The translations under genes and the position numbers were made by a program. From an uncultured Flavobacteriaceae bacterium (lineage in GTDB: Bacteria > Bacteroidota > Bacteroidia > Flavobacteriales > Flavobacteriaceae), in NCBI GenBank assembly GCA_947494695.1, contig CANLWB010000011.1:1-64000 (forward strand): 64,000 bases of DNA, given 5' to 3'. Below the pieces are notes generated by a model. That model saw only the letters and a program-made list of their open reading frames with translations. It searched no databases and was not told the DNA's origin. Positions 1 to 8,594 of this stretch are shown piece by piece. Position 1 is the first letter of the stretch, and every line of letters begins with the position of its first letter.

Positions 1-18
1 GTGAGCCCTAGTAGGCCA
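1..18 (+). other. possible 3' end of a tRNA gene cut by the window edge
   Basis: The first 18 bases can be read as the end of a tRNA: two T-loop bases, a T-stem strand GAGCC, an acceptor strand CTAGTAG, discriminator G and an encoded CCA, followed shortly by an intrinsic terminator. None of the pairing partners is inside the window, so the reading cannot be tested here. A different RNA end or plain intergenic DNA is equally possible. The terminator that follows shows that some transcript ends here. Confidence 0.2.
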
Positions 19-28
19 ACAAAAATGC

Positions 29-63
29 AAATCCTGATCTTGAAAATAGGTCGGGATTTTTTG
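29..63 (+). terminator. intrinsic terminator of the gene left of the window
   Basis: Bases 29-40 pair with 48-59 over 12 positions, two of them G-U, around a 7-base loop, and the 3' arm runs into a T-rich tail. It ends a rightward transcript that enters from outside the window and separates it from hipBA. Confidence 0.7.
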
Positions 64-101
64 TTTCAAGTGGTGTTTTATTCTTAATACCAATTATTAA
101 A

Positions 102-117
102 TGCTATTATTATAGCA
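102..117 (+). promoter_or_regulatory. operator-like palindrome 1 of hipBA
   Basis: TGCTAT-TATT-ATAGCA is a perfect 6+4+6 inverted repeat 33 bases before the hipB start codon. A near copy (143-158) covers the start codon. Paired palindromes in front of an XRE-type antitoxin gene are the usual layout for HipB-type autorepression. Binding is inferred. Confidence 0.6.
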
Positions 118-126
118 ATTATTTCG

Positions 127-134
127 TATATTTA
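127..134 (+). promoter_or_regulatory. candidate -7 box of hipBA
   Basis: TATATTTA matches the Bacteroidota -7 consensus TAnnTTTG at all but the last base. It lies between the two operator-like palindromes, so bound antitoxin would cover or flank it. A 10-bp palindrome TTACATGTAA (132-141) overlaps it. No clear -33 TTG is seen at the right distance. Confidence 0.4.
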
Positions 135-142
135 CATGTAAA

Positions 143-158
143 TGCTATTATGATATCA
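143..158 (+). promoter_or_regulatory. operator-like palindrome 2 overlapping the hipB start
   Basis: TGCTAT-TATG-ATATCA repeats the upstream palindrome at 102-117 with one mismatch in the right half-site. The centre-to-centre distance is 41 bp, close to four helical turns. The hipB ATG (150-152) lies inside it, so binding could block transcription and the translation start region together. Confidence 0.55.
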
Positions 159-458
159 CTTATAACATCTAAAAAAGCACAAAAGAAAGTTACTAAAAAT
201 CTAAAAGCCTTGCGTCTTGAAAAGGGATTTACACAAAAAGGACTATCTGAGCGTTCTGGCGTTAGTTACGCCTCTTTGAGAAAGTTTGAACAAACAGGAA
301 TGATCTCGCTAGAATCCTTTTTTAAGCTCGCTATGGTGCTCGGGTGTTTAGAAAAACTTGTTGGAGCAACACAACCTGATGAAAATGCGTTTTCATCCAT
401 AGATGAGGTGTTAAAGAAAAAAGAAGAAAAGAAACCTAAAAGAGGCTGGCGTAAATGA
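150..458 (+). CDS. hipB: HipB-like XRE-family antitoxin
   Basis: A 102-residue DNA-binding protein with a Cro/C1-type helix-turn-helix at roughly residues 15-66, followed by a Lys/Glu-rich tail ending in KKPKRGWRK. Its stop codon overlaps the start of the HipA-like kinase by 4 bases, the typical antitoxin-toxin translational coupling. HipB-family proteins neutralise HipA and repress their own operon; the palindromes before and over the start codon fit that. The ATG at 150 is preferred because the DNA-binding domain follows soon after and no better start is seen. The family and pairing are clear; actual toxin neutralisation is inferred from the context. Confidence 0.85.
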   Translation: MISLITSKKAQKKVTKNLKALRLEKGFTQKGLSERSGVSYASLRKFEQTGMISLESFFKLAMVLGCLEKLVGATQPDENAFSSIDEVLKKKEEKKPKRGWRK

Positions 459-1684
459 GTGCTTATGTTTCAATAGAGAAGTTAAAGGTAGGACTTCAGT
501 TTGACAGGGATGTGATATCTGTTGGGCGTTTGGCAACAAGAGACCATAAGACATATTTTGAATATGATCGGGATTTTCTTGAGTTAGGACTAGATATATC
601 ACCTCTTAAACTTCCCTTGAATACAGGTTTGCAAGTTTTCAATTATCAACTTTTTGAAGGGCTCCCTGGTGTTTTTAACGACAGTTTGCCTGATGGTTGG
701 GGAAGATTGCTTTTTGATAGGTATCTGAGAAGTCAAAATTTATTACCCGATGATTTTACAACTTTAGACCGTCTGGCTCATGTTGGCATGATGGGACTTG
801 GTGCGCTCGTGTATGAACCCGATTATGGTATGGAGAAGCGACAGGGAATGATTGATCTTGACGTGCTTTCGCAACAAACACAAGATGTATTGGAGGGTGA
901 GTCCAATGATGTTTTGAAGGAACTTATTGATTTAAACGGATCTTCAGCCGGAGCACGCCCTAAAGCATTGATTGGTTTGGAACCATCAAAGCAACATATT
1001 GTTTCGGGTAAGGATATTTTAAGTGATGATTATGAACATTGGTTGGTGAAATTTGCTAACAACAATGATGGACCCGATGCGGGGGCTATCGAGTATGTCT
1101 ATGCACTTATGGCCAAAGAGGCGGGTATAGATATGGCACCAGTACATTTATTTGAAGCTGTAAAAGGTGCTGGGTATTTTGCTACTAAGCGATTTGATAG
1201 ACAAAAAGGGCAGCGGCTTCATGTGCATACTGCAAGTGGATTGCTGCATTCAAACTTTAGAACCCCTTCGTTAGATTATGAAGATTTAATCACGCTTACT
1301 GGTGTGCTCACTCAAGATGTTCGGGAGATTGAAAAAATGTACAGACTTGCTGTTTTTAATGTCATGTCTCATAACCGTGATGACCATGGCAAGAACTTTT
1401 CATTTTTAATGAGTAAAAGAGGGGAATGGACATATGCACCTGCTTATGATTTGACCTTTTCGTCTGGCCCAAGAGGGCACCAAAGTACCATGGTTATGGG
1501 TGAAGGGCAATCTCCATCTCTTAACGATTTAATGCGACTGGGACAGGAGGCTAATTTAAAGCCAATCAAAATTAAAGAGATTATTGAGCAAACCAAAACA
1601 GCACTTCAAAAGTGGGAGCATTTAGCAGTTAATCATGGCGTGTTAAAAACCAATATCAGATTTATAAAATCCAGGATAATGTAG
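455..1684 (+). CDS. hipA: HipA-family serine/threonine kinase toxin
   Basis: A 409-residue protein with the HipA N-terminal (couple_hipA) region over about residues 1-110 and the HipA-like kinase fold after it. The Gly-rich loop NGSSAGARPK is at 161-170, a WLVKF nucleotide-lysine motif at 196-200, the catalytic loop HNRDDHGKN at 306-314 and the metal-binding DLTFS at 332-336. These align with E. coli HipA D309, N314 and D332, so the kinase looks intact. E. coli HipA phosphorylates glutamyl-tRNA synthetase and induces growth arrest; the target here is unknown. It overlaps hipB by 4 bases and no third gene follows, so this is a two-gene module next to a possible tRNA end, a common setting for mobile toxin-antitoxin loci. 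Confidence 0.9.
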   Translation: MSAYVSIEKLKVGLQFDRDVISVGRLATRDHKTYFEYDRDFLELGLDISPLKLPLNTGLQVFNYQLFEGLPGVFNDSLPDGWGRLLFDRYLRSQNLLPDDFTTLDRLAHVGMMGLGALVYEPDYGMEKRQGMIDLDVLSQQTQDVLEGESNDVLKELIDLNGSSAGARPKALIGLEPSKQHIVSGKDILSDDYEHWLVKFANNNDGPDAGAIEYVYALMAKEAGIDMAPVHLFEAVKGAGYFATKRFDRQKGQRLHVHTASGLLHSNFRTPSLDYEDLITLTGVLTQDVREIEKMYRLAVFNVMSHNRDDHGKNFSFLMSKRGEWTYAPAYDLTFSSGPRGHQSTMVMGEGQSPSLNDLMRLGQEANLKPIKIKEIIEQTKTALQKWEHLAVNHGVLKTNIRFIKSRIM

Positions 1685-2129
1685 TTAAATTTTAGATGGT
1701 AAGCTCTCAATAATATATCCTTTTATATTTTTGTAACGATATGCGGCGCAGGAGAGGTTTTTTGTGGAGTGATTTTAGATGTAATGGCATTATTAGTTCC
1801 TTTTTAAATTCAAGTTAAATGCAGTAAACCGTGGTCAGTGAGGAGTGTATTCTTTGATCTTGGCATACTAAAAACAAAAAAGGACGTTTTATTGAGAGAG
1901 CGAATAAGGGATCAAAACGTCTTGATGTCGTTTTTCTAAAAACAGAAACTCTTGGTGTGTAATAGAAAGTAGCCTCTATCTATTGAGAAGTATATAGGGT
2001 TAATGCACAGAATTCCAAGATATGTGATTTAGCGGCTAACCAAAAAAATAGAGTATACTGGCTTTTTAAAAATAAAAGCCTTAAAATAGAAACGCGTACT
2101 TTATTCATAAATACTTAAACATCCCCAAA
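1685..2129. other. intergenic region without a recognisable gene
   Basis: 445 bases, AT-rich. Two weak inverted repeats are visible: GACGTTTT (1883-1890) with AAAACGTC (1914-1921), and GGCTTTT (2060-2066) with AAAAGCC (2074-2080), the latter just before the next gene. Neither has a proper T tract, so neither is called a terminator. No supported coding frame. Confidence 0.5.
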
Positions 2130-3800
2130 TTGAAACCCTATATCCTATATCTTCTTTTTATTAATATTACTTTTTCTCAAAATTCTGAAATTGAAAAATG
2201 TAAAGTTTTGATAGGTAGTTCTCTAGAGAATTCACTCGAAAATGATTATACAAAACGACTAGATTATCTTTTTGAGGCGAGAGATATTGCTAAGAAAAGG
2301 GGGTTTAAGAGAGAGGAGTTTTTGTCCTATAATAATATTGGGCTTATTTATTTTAAAATGTCCGATTATAACCATGCTATAAAGTATTATTTAGAAGCTT
2401 ATGAGGTTGCTCTGGAAAACAATTCGGACGAGGAAAAAATGACGGTACTAAATAATATAGCTTTGGTATACATTAAAGATGAAGATCGCGAAAAATCTAA
2501 AGCATATTTAAAACGTGCTTATAATATTGCTAAGAAAGTTAAGAATAATGTTAGAAGAGGGTTTTATGCTACAAATTTGGCAGATGTTAGTTTAAGTGAA
2601 AACAACTTAGATCTAGCCGAAAAATATATAATTGAGGCTTTATCGTGCTTAGAAAAAGTTCCTTATGCACATCTAAACGCATCAATTGTTAAATATTCCA
2701 TTTTATGGAAGAAAGGTGATTATCGTAATGCTATTAAGAGCCTTAAAAGACTTCTGGTTAAAGCAGCCGATTTGGATCAAAACACATTATTGCGTGTTGA
2801 GTTAAACCTAATTAACGAAATAAATTTTTTGTTGGCAACGATACATTCAGAGTTAAAAGAATGGGATTTAGCAAATAAATATTTGGAAAATGCATTAAAA
2901 GACTGTGATAATGATGATAAAAAAATCGAGATGTTTAATCTGCAATCAAAGATAGCGTATCAGTTAGGCGATTTGGAAAAAGCGATGGCCTCAAAAGACA
3001 GTATTATTGAGTTCACTAATCTTGTTTATAATAAAGAGGAAAAACAGATTCTTAAAAATTCGAAGTTACGGTTTGAGTTAAAACAATCTCAAAATGACTT
3101 AAAGATAAGTAAAATAGTCTCCAATAATCAAAAGCGAACGTATTTAATTTTCACATGTTTTATTTTATTAATGACGTTGCTTTTAATTTGGTTGCTATAT
3201 AAGAAGAAGGAAATTTTGAATCAAAAAAGAATTATTGCCGAGAATAATTTAAGACTAAACAAATTAGAATTAAGTCATGAAAAAAACGCGTCGTTATTGT
3301 TGAATAAAGAGCTTGAAAAACGGCAGTTAAAGGTTGCTTTAGTGAAAGCTAAAGTTCTAAAGTTAAAACATGAAATTGAAGAAAAGAATAAGGAATTATA
3401 TAATAAGGTACTTTTTCAATCAACTCAAAATGAACTTGTCGAAGAGGTTGTAGAAGCCATATCTAAAATTAATGAAATACCGAAAAGTGAAGCTCTTAAA
3501 AAAGCAGTTTTTAGCTTGAAGCGACATTTAAAAGATAGCGTAAAATGGAATGAGTTTTCATCTTCTTTTGAAAATATTAATAGTACCTTTATTAAAGCTT
3601 TAAAAGAAAAACATCCGCATTTGAACGCGAATGACATTCGGTTCATCTCCTACATTTACTTAAACTTAAACAATAAAGAAATAGCATCGGTATTGAATAT
3701 AACGTCGGAAGCCTGTCGTAAAAGAAAAGAACGGCTTAAAAAGAAATTAAGTCTGAGTTCTGAAATCTCTTTGTATCAGCACTTTTCACAAATTCATTAA
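2130..3800 (+). CDS. membrane-anchored TPR protein with C-terminal LuxR-type HTH
   Basis: A 556-residue regulator-like protein. Residues 1-16 form a signal sequence, about 40-295 carry tetratricopeptide-like helical repeats, 337-357 form one transmembrane helix, 358-430 are coiled coil, and about 490-545 form a LuxR-like helix-turn-helix around NKEIASVLNITSEACRKR. In this common Bacteroidota architecture the TPR part lies in the periplasm and the DNA-binding part in the cytoplasm, as in one-component membrane sensors. The start is TTG at 2130: no ATG or GTG lies between the upstream in-frame stop (2082) and the signal peptide. The next gene is a T9SS cargo protein preceded by phased TGTCAC repeats, a plausible target. 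Ligand and regulon are unknown. Confidence 0.75.
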   Translation: MKPYILYLLFINITFSQNSEIEKCKVLIGSSLENSLENDYTKRLDYLFEARDIAKKRGFKREEFLSYNNIGLIYFKMSDYNHAIKYYLEAYEVALENNSDEEKMTVLNNIALVYIKDEDREKSKAYLKRAYNIAKKVKNNVRRGFYATNLADVSLSENNLDLAEKYIIEALSCLEKVPYAHLNASIVKYSILWKKGDYRNAIKSLKRLLVKAADLDQNTLLRVELNLINEINFLLATIHSELKEWDLANKYLENALKDCDNDDKKIEMFNLQSKIAYQLGDLEKAMASKDSIIEFTNLVYNKEEKQILKNSKLRFELKQSQNDLKISKIVSNNQKRTYLIFTCFILLMTLLLIWLLYKKKEILNQKRIIAENNLRLNKLELSHEKNASLLLNKELEKRQLKVALVKAKVLKLKHEIEEKNKELYNKVLFQSTQNELVEEVVEAISKINEIPKSEALKKAVFSLKRHLKDSVKWNEFSSSFENINSTFIKALKEKHPHLNANDIRFISYIYLNLNNKEIASVLNITSEACRKRKERLKKKLSLSSEISLYQHFSQIH

Positions 3801-3802
3801 GA

Positions 3803-3831
3803 ATGTCACAAGATGTCACATAGTTTGTCAC
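3803..3831 (+). promoter_or_regulatory. three phased TGTCAC repeats
   Basis: ATGTCACA at 3803-3810 and 3813-3820 and TTTGTCAC at 3824-3831 place the TGTCAC core at spacings of 10 and 11 bases, one helical turn each. They lie just past the regulator stop codon and 85-113 bases before the cargo gene start. A regulatory role is inferred from the phasing alone. Confidence 0.4.
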
Positions 3832-3915
3832 GATTTGTAGTTATTGAAAACATCGTATTGTAAGATAACCTCAGTATCATTGGGTGAAAGAAAAATTAAT
3901 AAAAAATTAAACCCA

Positions 3916-4875
3916 ATGAAAAAAATTACAGTTCTAGTTCTATTATTTATTTTTAGTATAACCATTAATGCGCAAGATTGTGTCGTTACAATTAAAAGCC
4001 CTCGACTGGGAGTATGGGATTTTGCTCCTAAAGGCGTAGTGCTATGTAATGAAACAACCGACACGGAATTATTATCATTGTCAGATAATTTTGATACTTA
4101 TCAATGGTATAAAAAATATTTTACTGACACTACTTTTGAACCTGTTCAAGGGGCGACGTCTTCAACATTATTAGCTGGAGGTTTAGATGATATGTTACAT
4201 CATTTTAAAGTCGTAGTTACCAAAGGAGCATGCACTGCGGAGAGTGAAATGGTTTTAATAGATGGTTTTGCGTATGCGATTCCATCAATAGTTGCAGAGT
4301 TTGAAGTCGGTGCTTACGAGAATCCCGACGCTGGTGTTTATAATGTATGTAACGGTACTAAAGTTCAGCTTTCAAATTTTTTCGATGTATTGTATGGTAA
4401 GCATATTTGGTACAATGACTATCCTTCAACAATACCACCAGTTAAAGAGGATCCGGCGATTATTCCAGACGAAAGAGGGGCTTCAATAACAGTAACCGAA
4501 AGTGGTACTTATGGGTTTTACGCCTGTACTGAATATTGTCCAAATAACTGCGAGGTTTTAGAAAGTTTTATTACCTTAAATTTTGGCGATTGGGATTTTT
4601 GCACCCTTGGTGTTGATGATCCTACTTTAGAAAAGCATGTTGCTCCGCACCCAAATCCAACTACGAATTTATTATTCTTAGGCGGAAAAGATATGGGGAT
4701 AAGTCTTTTTAATGAAATTAACATTTTTGATATGACAGGAAAGAAAATAAAAAGCTTTACTAATCATGGCATTATGAATCCTATCGATGTTTCAGATTTA
4801 TCAAGTGGGGCTTATATAATTATGGCAAAAGATCAAAATGCTAACCATTACAAAAATCGATTTATAAAAAGATAG
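3916..4875 (+). CDS. secreted protein with T9SS type A sorting domain
   Basis: 319 residues from the ATG at 3916, chosen because a clear signal peptide (MKKITVLVLLFIFS, ending NAQ) starts there; the frame extends upstream to a TTG at 3844 but that would bury the signal. The middle holds cysteine-containing Ig/PKD-like strands with a WYKKYF-type segment. The last 75 residues match the Por secretion tail: a HPNPTTNLLFL start, INIFDMTGKKI, LSSGAYIIM and a basic RFIKR end. It is thus predicted to cross the outer membrane by the T9SS and be anchored or released at the surface. No enzymatic motif is recognised. A strong terminator follows. Confidence 0.75.
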   Translation: MKKITVLVLLFIFSITINAQDCVVTIKSPRLGVWDFAPKGVVLCNETTDTELLSLSDNFDTYQWYKKYFTDTTFEPVQGATSSTLLAGGLDDMLHHFKVVVTKGACTAESEMVLIDGFAYAIPSIVAEFEVGAYENPDAGVYNVCNGTKVQLSNFFDVLYGKHIWYNDYPSTIPPVKEDPAIIPDERGASITVTESGTYGFYACTEYCPNNCEVLESFITLNFGDWDFCTLGVDDPTLEKHVAPHPNPTTNLLFLGGKDMGISLFNEINIFDMTGKKIKSFTNHGIMNPIDVSDLSSGAYIIMAKDQNANHYKNRFIKR

Positions 4876-4954
4876 TTGAACAGGTTTAAACAAACTTGTT
4901 CATTCAGTAAAACTATGTGATTTGGTAGTTTGTATTTTTATCTAAAGTTGATTG

Positions 4955-4980
4955 TTAAATGCCGCTAATGCGGCATTTAA
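4955..4980 (+). terminator. hairpin terminator after the small T9SS cargo gene
   Basis: TTAAATGCCGC (4955-4965) and GCGGCATTTAA (4970-4980) form a perfect 11-bp stem with a TAAT loop, followed by TTTATATG. The T tail is short, but the stem is the only strong structure between the two genes. The rest of the 371-base gap (4876-5246) shows no gene. Confidence 0.65.
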
Positions 4981-5246
4981 TTTATATGCTTATGAGGCTT
5001 GGATAAATTTGAGTTTTTCCAGAGGTTATTATGGTCTAACAGGTAGGTTTTACAATGTGAATTTATAAGTATTTGTATTTCAGTTAAGTCCAGGCTTAAT
5101 AAGGACTTAACATTCTTAATATTCCGATAGCACGAAAGTATTTATTTAGGCCACATATTTTACATCAATATAATTATAGGGTAATATTAAAGATTGTTGA
5201 AAGTCATTTCTTTATAAAAATTAATTAACCCTATTTTTTAAGTAAA

Positions 5247-8200
5247 ATGAAAAAAAATACTCTCATTACCAGTTTCCTGGTACTTATTTTTGTGGCCATT
5301 CATGGTCAAAACCCACTTCAACACTTGGCGAGTTACAGTGTTAATACAGAAGGCTTTGCAGAAACGGTAGCTCATGATAAAACAAATCAGCAAGCATTTC
5401 TTACGAATTCCGAAAATAATAGCTTTACTATTGTTGATATTAGCTCACCAGAAACGCCTACTTTGGTTAAAAATGTAGATTTATCTTCTTACGGAGCAGG
5501 GCCAAACTCAATTGCTATTTATGAAGACCTTGTCGCGATTGCCGTGGAGGCAGATCCAAAACAAGACCCAGGAAAAGTTGTGTTTTTCGATTTAGATGGG
5601 GATTTTATTAAAGAAGTGACTGCTGGAGCCTTACCAGATATGTTAGCCTTTACTCCAGATGGAACCAAAGTGTTGGTAGCCAATGAGGGGGAACCATCAG
5701 ATGACTATACTAACGATCCTGAGGGAACAATCACAGTTATCGATTTAAGCTCTGGTGTTATGTCTGCTTCAACAAGCACGATCAATTTTAATGGTTACAA
5801 CGATAAGAAAGCATCCTTATTAAATAAAGGGGTTCGCATTTTTGGAAACGATGGTGCTTCTAGCGTGTCACAGGACTTAGAACCAGAATTTATTACAATA
5901 CTTGAAGATGGTTCAAAAGCATATGTAAATTGCCAGGAAAACAATGCTTTAGTTGTTATAGATTTAACCAATAATACCCTTCTTGATATTTTACCATTAG
6001 GTTTTAAAAACCACCTTTTAGGAACACCTTCTGTTACGAGTTATGCAATAAATGAATTGGTCACCAATTGGCCAGAGCTAGGAACACCCGTTTATGATGG
6101 AGGTCAGTCACCAGTTATGTTGGGTGGATTTTCAGGTTTATATTACGATGCAACAAATTCAACAGACAAAGCTCTTACGTTTTATGCAGTGCCAGACCGA
6201 GGGCCAAATGATGCTGCGGTTAATAAATCAAGTGTAACACCTTTATCCTCACAAAACTTGAGACCATTTAAATTACCAAATTACCAGGGAAGAATTACCA
6301 AATTTACCGTAAATGGAAAAACCGGTAAAGTGACATTAGATGACCAAATTATGTTAACCCGAAAAGATGGCATAACACCCATTACGGGGAAAGGGAACAT
6401 TCCTGGTTTCGATGAGGTTCCTGTAACCTATACGGATGCTTCAACTGTATATCCGAACGTAGATTATGTTGACGGGTCATCTGAAGAATATCATGCCTTG
6501 TCTTATGATGAGTATGGCGGAGATTTTGAAGGTATTTTGATTGATAAAAATGAAAACTTCTGGATGTGCGACGAGTATAGACCGGCCATTTATAATTTCA
6601 ATGCTATGGGTGAACTCATTGAGCGTTATGTGCCAGACGGAACATCTTTATTAGGAACAACACCACAGGTAGAAGGAACTTATGGAGAAGAAACATTACC
6701 TGAAGTCTATTCTAAAAGACGTGCTAACCGTGGTTTTGAAGCCATTGCTTACGATGAGACCAAGCATGTTATCTATGCTTTTATTCAGTCACCATTATAC
6801 AACCCTTCAAGTGTTACTAAGAACAATTCAGATGTGATTAGAATTCTTGGAATTGACTGTGACAATGGAACTCCTGTTGAAGAGTACGTGTATATATTAG
6901 AGAGAAATAAAGATGAAGGTTATGCTTCTTCAAGAGTCGATAAAATTGGAGACGCCGTTTATACTGGAAATGGTAAATTTTTAGTGATTGAAAGAGATTC
7001 GGAAGGACCTACAGTCTCAGTGGGAAAAAAATATGTATATGAAATAGATATTAATTTTGCCACAAACATTCTAAATGAAACAATTACTGGAGGTAAAGAA
7101 TTAGAGGAGCTCACAGCAGATGAAATTGTAGCGAAAAACATTAGACCTGTTCACAAAACTAAAGTGATTAATTTACCATCTGTTGGGTATCAGGGATCTG
7201 ATAAAGCAGAGGGTATTGCACTATTGCCAAACAATGAAATTGCAATAATAAACGATAACGATTTTGGTTTAGCCGGAGCTGGAATTACCGATTCAAGTGT
7301 GCTTGGAATTATTTCTTTTGCAGATAACTACGGTTTTGATGCTTCAAATAAGGACGATGAAATTAATATTACAGAGCATCCTACACTAGGTATGTTTATG
7401 CCCGATGCTATTTCATCATATAAGGTCGATGGTGTAAACTACATCGTAACGGCTAATGAGGGAGATGCCAGAGATTATGATGGATACTCGGAAGAAGAAC
7501 GGGTTAAAGATTTATCGTTAAACTCAAATTATTACCCGAATGCTGCATCACTTCAGGAAAGTGAAAATTTGGGTAGATTAAAAACAACAACAGCGACTGG
7601 AGATTATAATAGTGATGGTGTCATTGAGCAAATCTATTCTTACGGAGCCAGATCGTTTTCAATCTTTGATGAATATGGAAATTTAGTGTTTGATAGTGCT
7701 GATGACTTTGGACAAAAAATTAAAGAAGAAGAAGCTGCTTTATTCAATGAGGATGAAGGAGAATTTGATGACAGATCTGACGATAAAGGTGGGGAGCCAG
7801 AAGCTGTTGCTATAGGAACTATCGACGGTAAAACCTATGCGTTTATAGGTTTAGAAAGACAAAGTTCTATTTTAATGTATGATATCACAGATCCGAGAGA
7901 TGTAGAGTTTATAACCTACTACAAATACAATAGAGCAACGGATGATACCGCTCCAGAAATTATAAAATTCGTCTCTGCAGCAGATAGTCCGAATTCCAAA
8001 AATTTACTTCTCGTAGGATACGAGGTAAGCGGGTCGTTAGGGATTATTCAAATTGGAGAAGAAGCATTAAGTATTAGTGAAGTGGTTTCAAAAAACGATT
8101 TCAAAATGTATCCAAATCCATTGATTCAATCAGATTTAAAATTCAATAAAACATTATCTGGTCGTATTTATAATATCAACGGACAGGAAGTGAGTGCGTT

Positions 8201-8297
8201 TAAAGAAAAAAACACTTTAAATGTATCTGGATTAACGTCTGGAATCTATATTATAAAAACCACAGATCATGGGGTAAAGCGTTTTGTGAAGTTGTAA
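5247..8297 (+). CDS. choice-of-anchor I protein with inserted phytase-like esterase and T9SS tail
   Basis: A 1016-residue secreted protein. After a signal peptide (1-20, ending in HGQ), residues about 22-262 match the first half of the choice-of-anchor I beta-propeller family (TANEGEPSDDYTNDPEG-like motif near 148-165). Residues about 275-690 resemble the esterase-like domain of phytase family (FSGLYYD, DRGPNDAA, EGILIDKNENFWMCDEY). The anchor I family resumes near 701 with GMFMPDAISSY and TANEGDARDYDGY. The final 75 residues are a type A T9SS sorting domain starting MYPNPL and ending KRFVKL. It likely acts outside the cell on a phosphoester or related substrate, but the substrate is not evident. 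Flanked by its own terminators, so monocistronic. Confidence 0.8.
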   Translation: MKKNTLITSFLVLIFVAIHGQNPLQHLASYSVNTEGFAETVAHDKTNQQAFLTNSENNSFTIVDISSPETPTLVKNVDLSSYGAGPNSIAIYEDLVAIAVEADPKQDPGKVVFFDLDGDFIKEVTAGALPDMLAFTPDGTKVLVANEGEPSDDYTNDPEGTITVIDLSSGVMSASTSTINFNGYNDKKASLLNKGVRIFGNDGASSVSQDLEPEFITILEDGSKAYVNCQENNALVVIDLTNNTLLDILPLGFKNHLLGTPSVTSYAINELVTNWPELGTPVYDGGQSPVMLGGFSGLYYDATNSTDKALTFYAVPDRGPNDAAVNKSSVTPLSSQNLRPFKLPNYQGRITKFTVNGKTGKVTLDDQIMLTRKDGITPITGKGNIPGFDEVPVTYTDASTVYPNVDYVDGSSEEYHALSYDEYGGDFEGILIDKNENFWMCDEYRPAIYNFNAMGELIERYVPDGTSLLGTTPQVEGTYGEETLPEVYSKRRANRGFEAIAYDETKHVIYAFIQSPLYNPSSVTKNNSDVIRILGIDCDNGTPVEEYVYILERNKDEGYASSRVDKIGDAVYTGNGKFLVIERDSEGPTVSVGKKYVYEIDINFATNILNETITGGKELEELTADEIVAKNIRPVHKTKVINLPSVGYQGSDKAEGIALLPNNEIAIINDNDFGLAGAGITDSSVLGIISFADNYGFDASNKDDEINITEHPTLGMFMPDAISSYKVDGVNYIVTANEGDARDYDGYSEEERVKDLSLNSNYYPNAASLQESENLGRLKTTTATGDYNSDGVIEQIYSYGARSFSIFDEYGNLVFDSADDFGQKIKEEEAALFNEDEGEFDDRSDDKGGEPEAVAIGTIDGKTYAFIGLERQSSILMYDITDPRDVEFITYYKYNRATDDTAPEIIKFVSAADSPNSKNLLLVGYEVSGSLGIIQIGEEALSISEVVSKNDFKMYPNPLIQSDLKFNKTLSGRIYNINGQEVSAFKEKNTLNVSGLTSGIYIIKTTDHGVKRFVKL

Positions 8298-8328
8298 GCT
8301 AACACTTTAAATTATAGGAGGATTTTGT

Positions 8329-8384
8329 AAAGATCAATTTTGTTGGTTGTTATGAATAGACATCAGCAAAATTGATCTTTTTTT
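8329..8384 (+). terminator. terminator after the anchor I/phytase-like gene
   Basis: AAAGATCAATTTTG (8329-8342) pairs perfectly with CAAAATTGATCTTT (8367-8380) and is followed by TTTT. The 24-base loop is long but can fold further. It lies 32 bases past the stop codon. Nothing recognisable lies in the remaining 210 bases up to the convergent usp gene. Confidence 0.7.
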
Positions 8385-8594
8385 AGTTAAGAGCGTTAAG
8401 GGGATTGGCATTAAGTGGTGCTTTATTAGTTTGTTTTAGGTCTTCATTATAGAAGCATATCGGTCTAACATCAAGTTCCTAATTCAGAATTACTAAGGGA
8501 AAAGAATCTAGAACATAGAAGGTTAGAAGCTAGGGGTTAGCGAGGTTTGAATCAAGTGTACGTTCTAGTAACGTAGCGATCAAGTATCTAAAAA

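Noticed and set aside
3844-3915. TTG start that would lengthen the small T9SS cargo protein
   Set aside because: It would put 24 hydrophilic residues before a clear signal peptide; ATG at 3916 is preferred.
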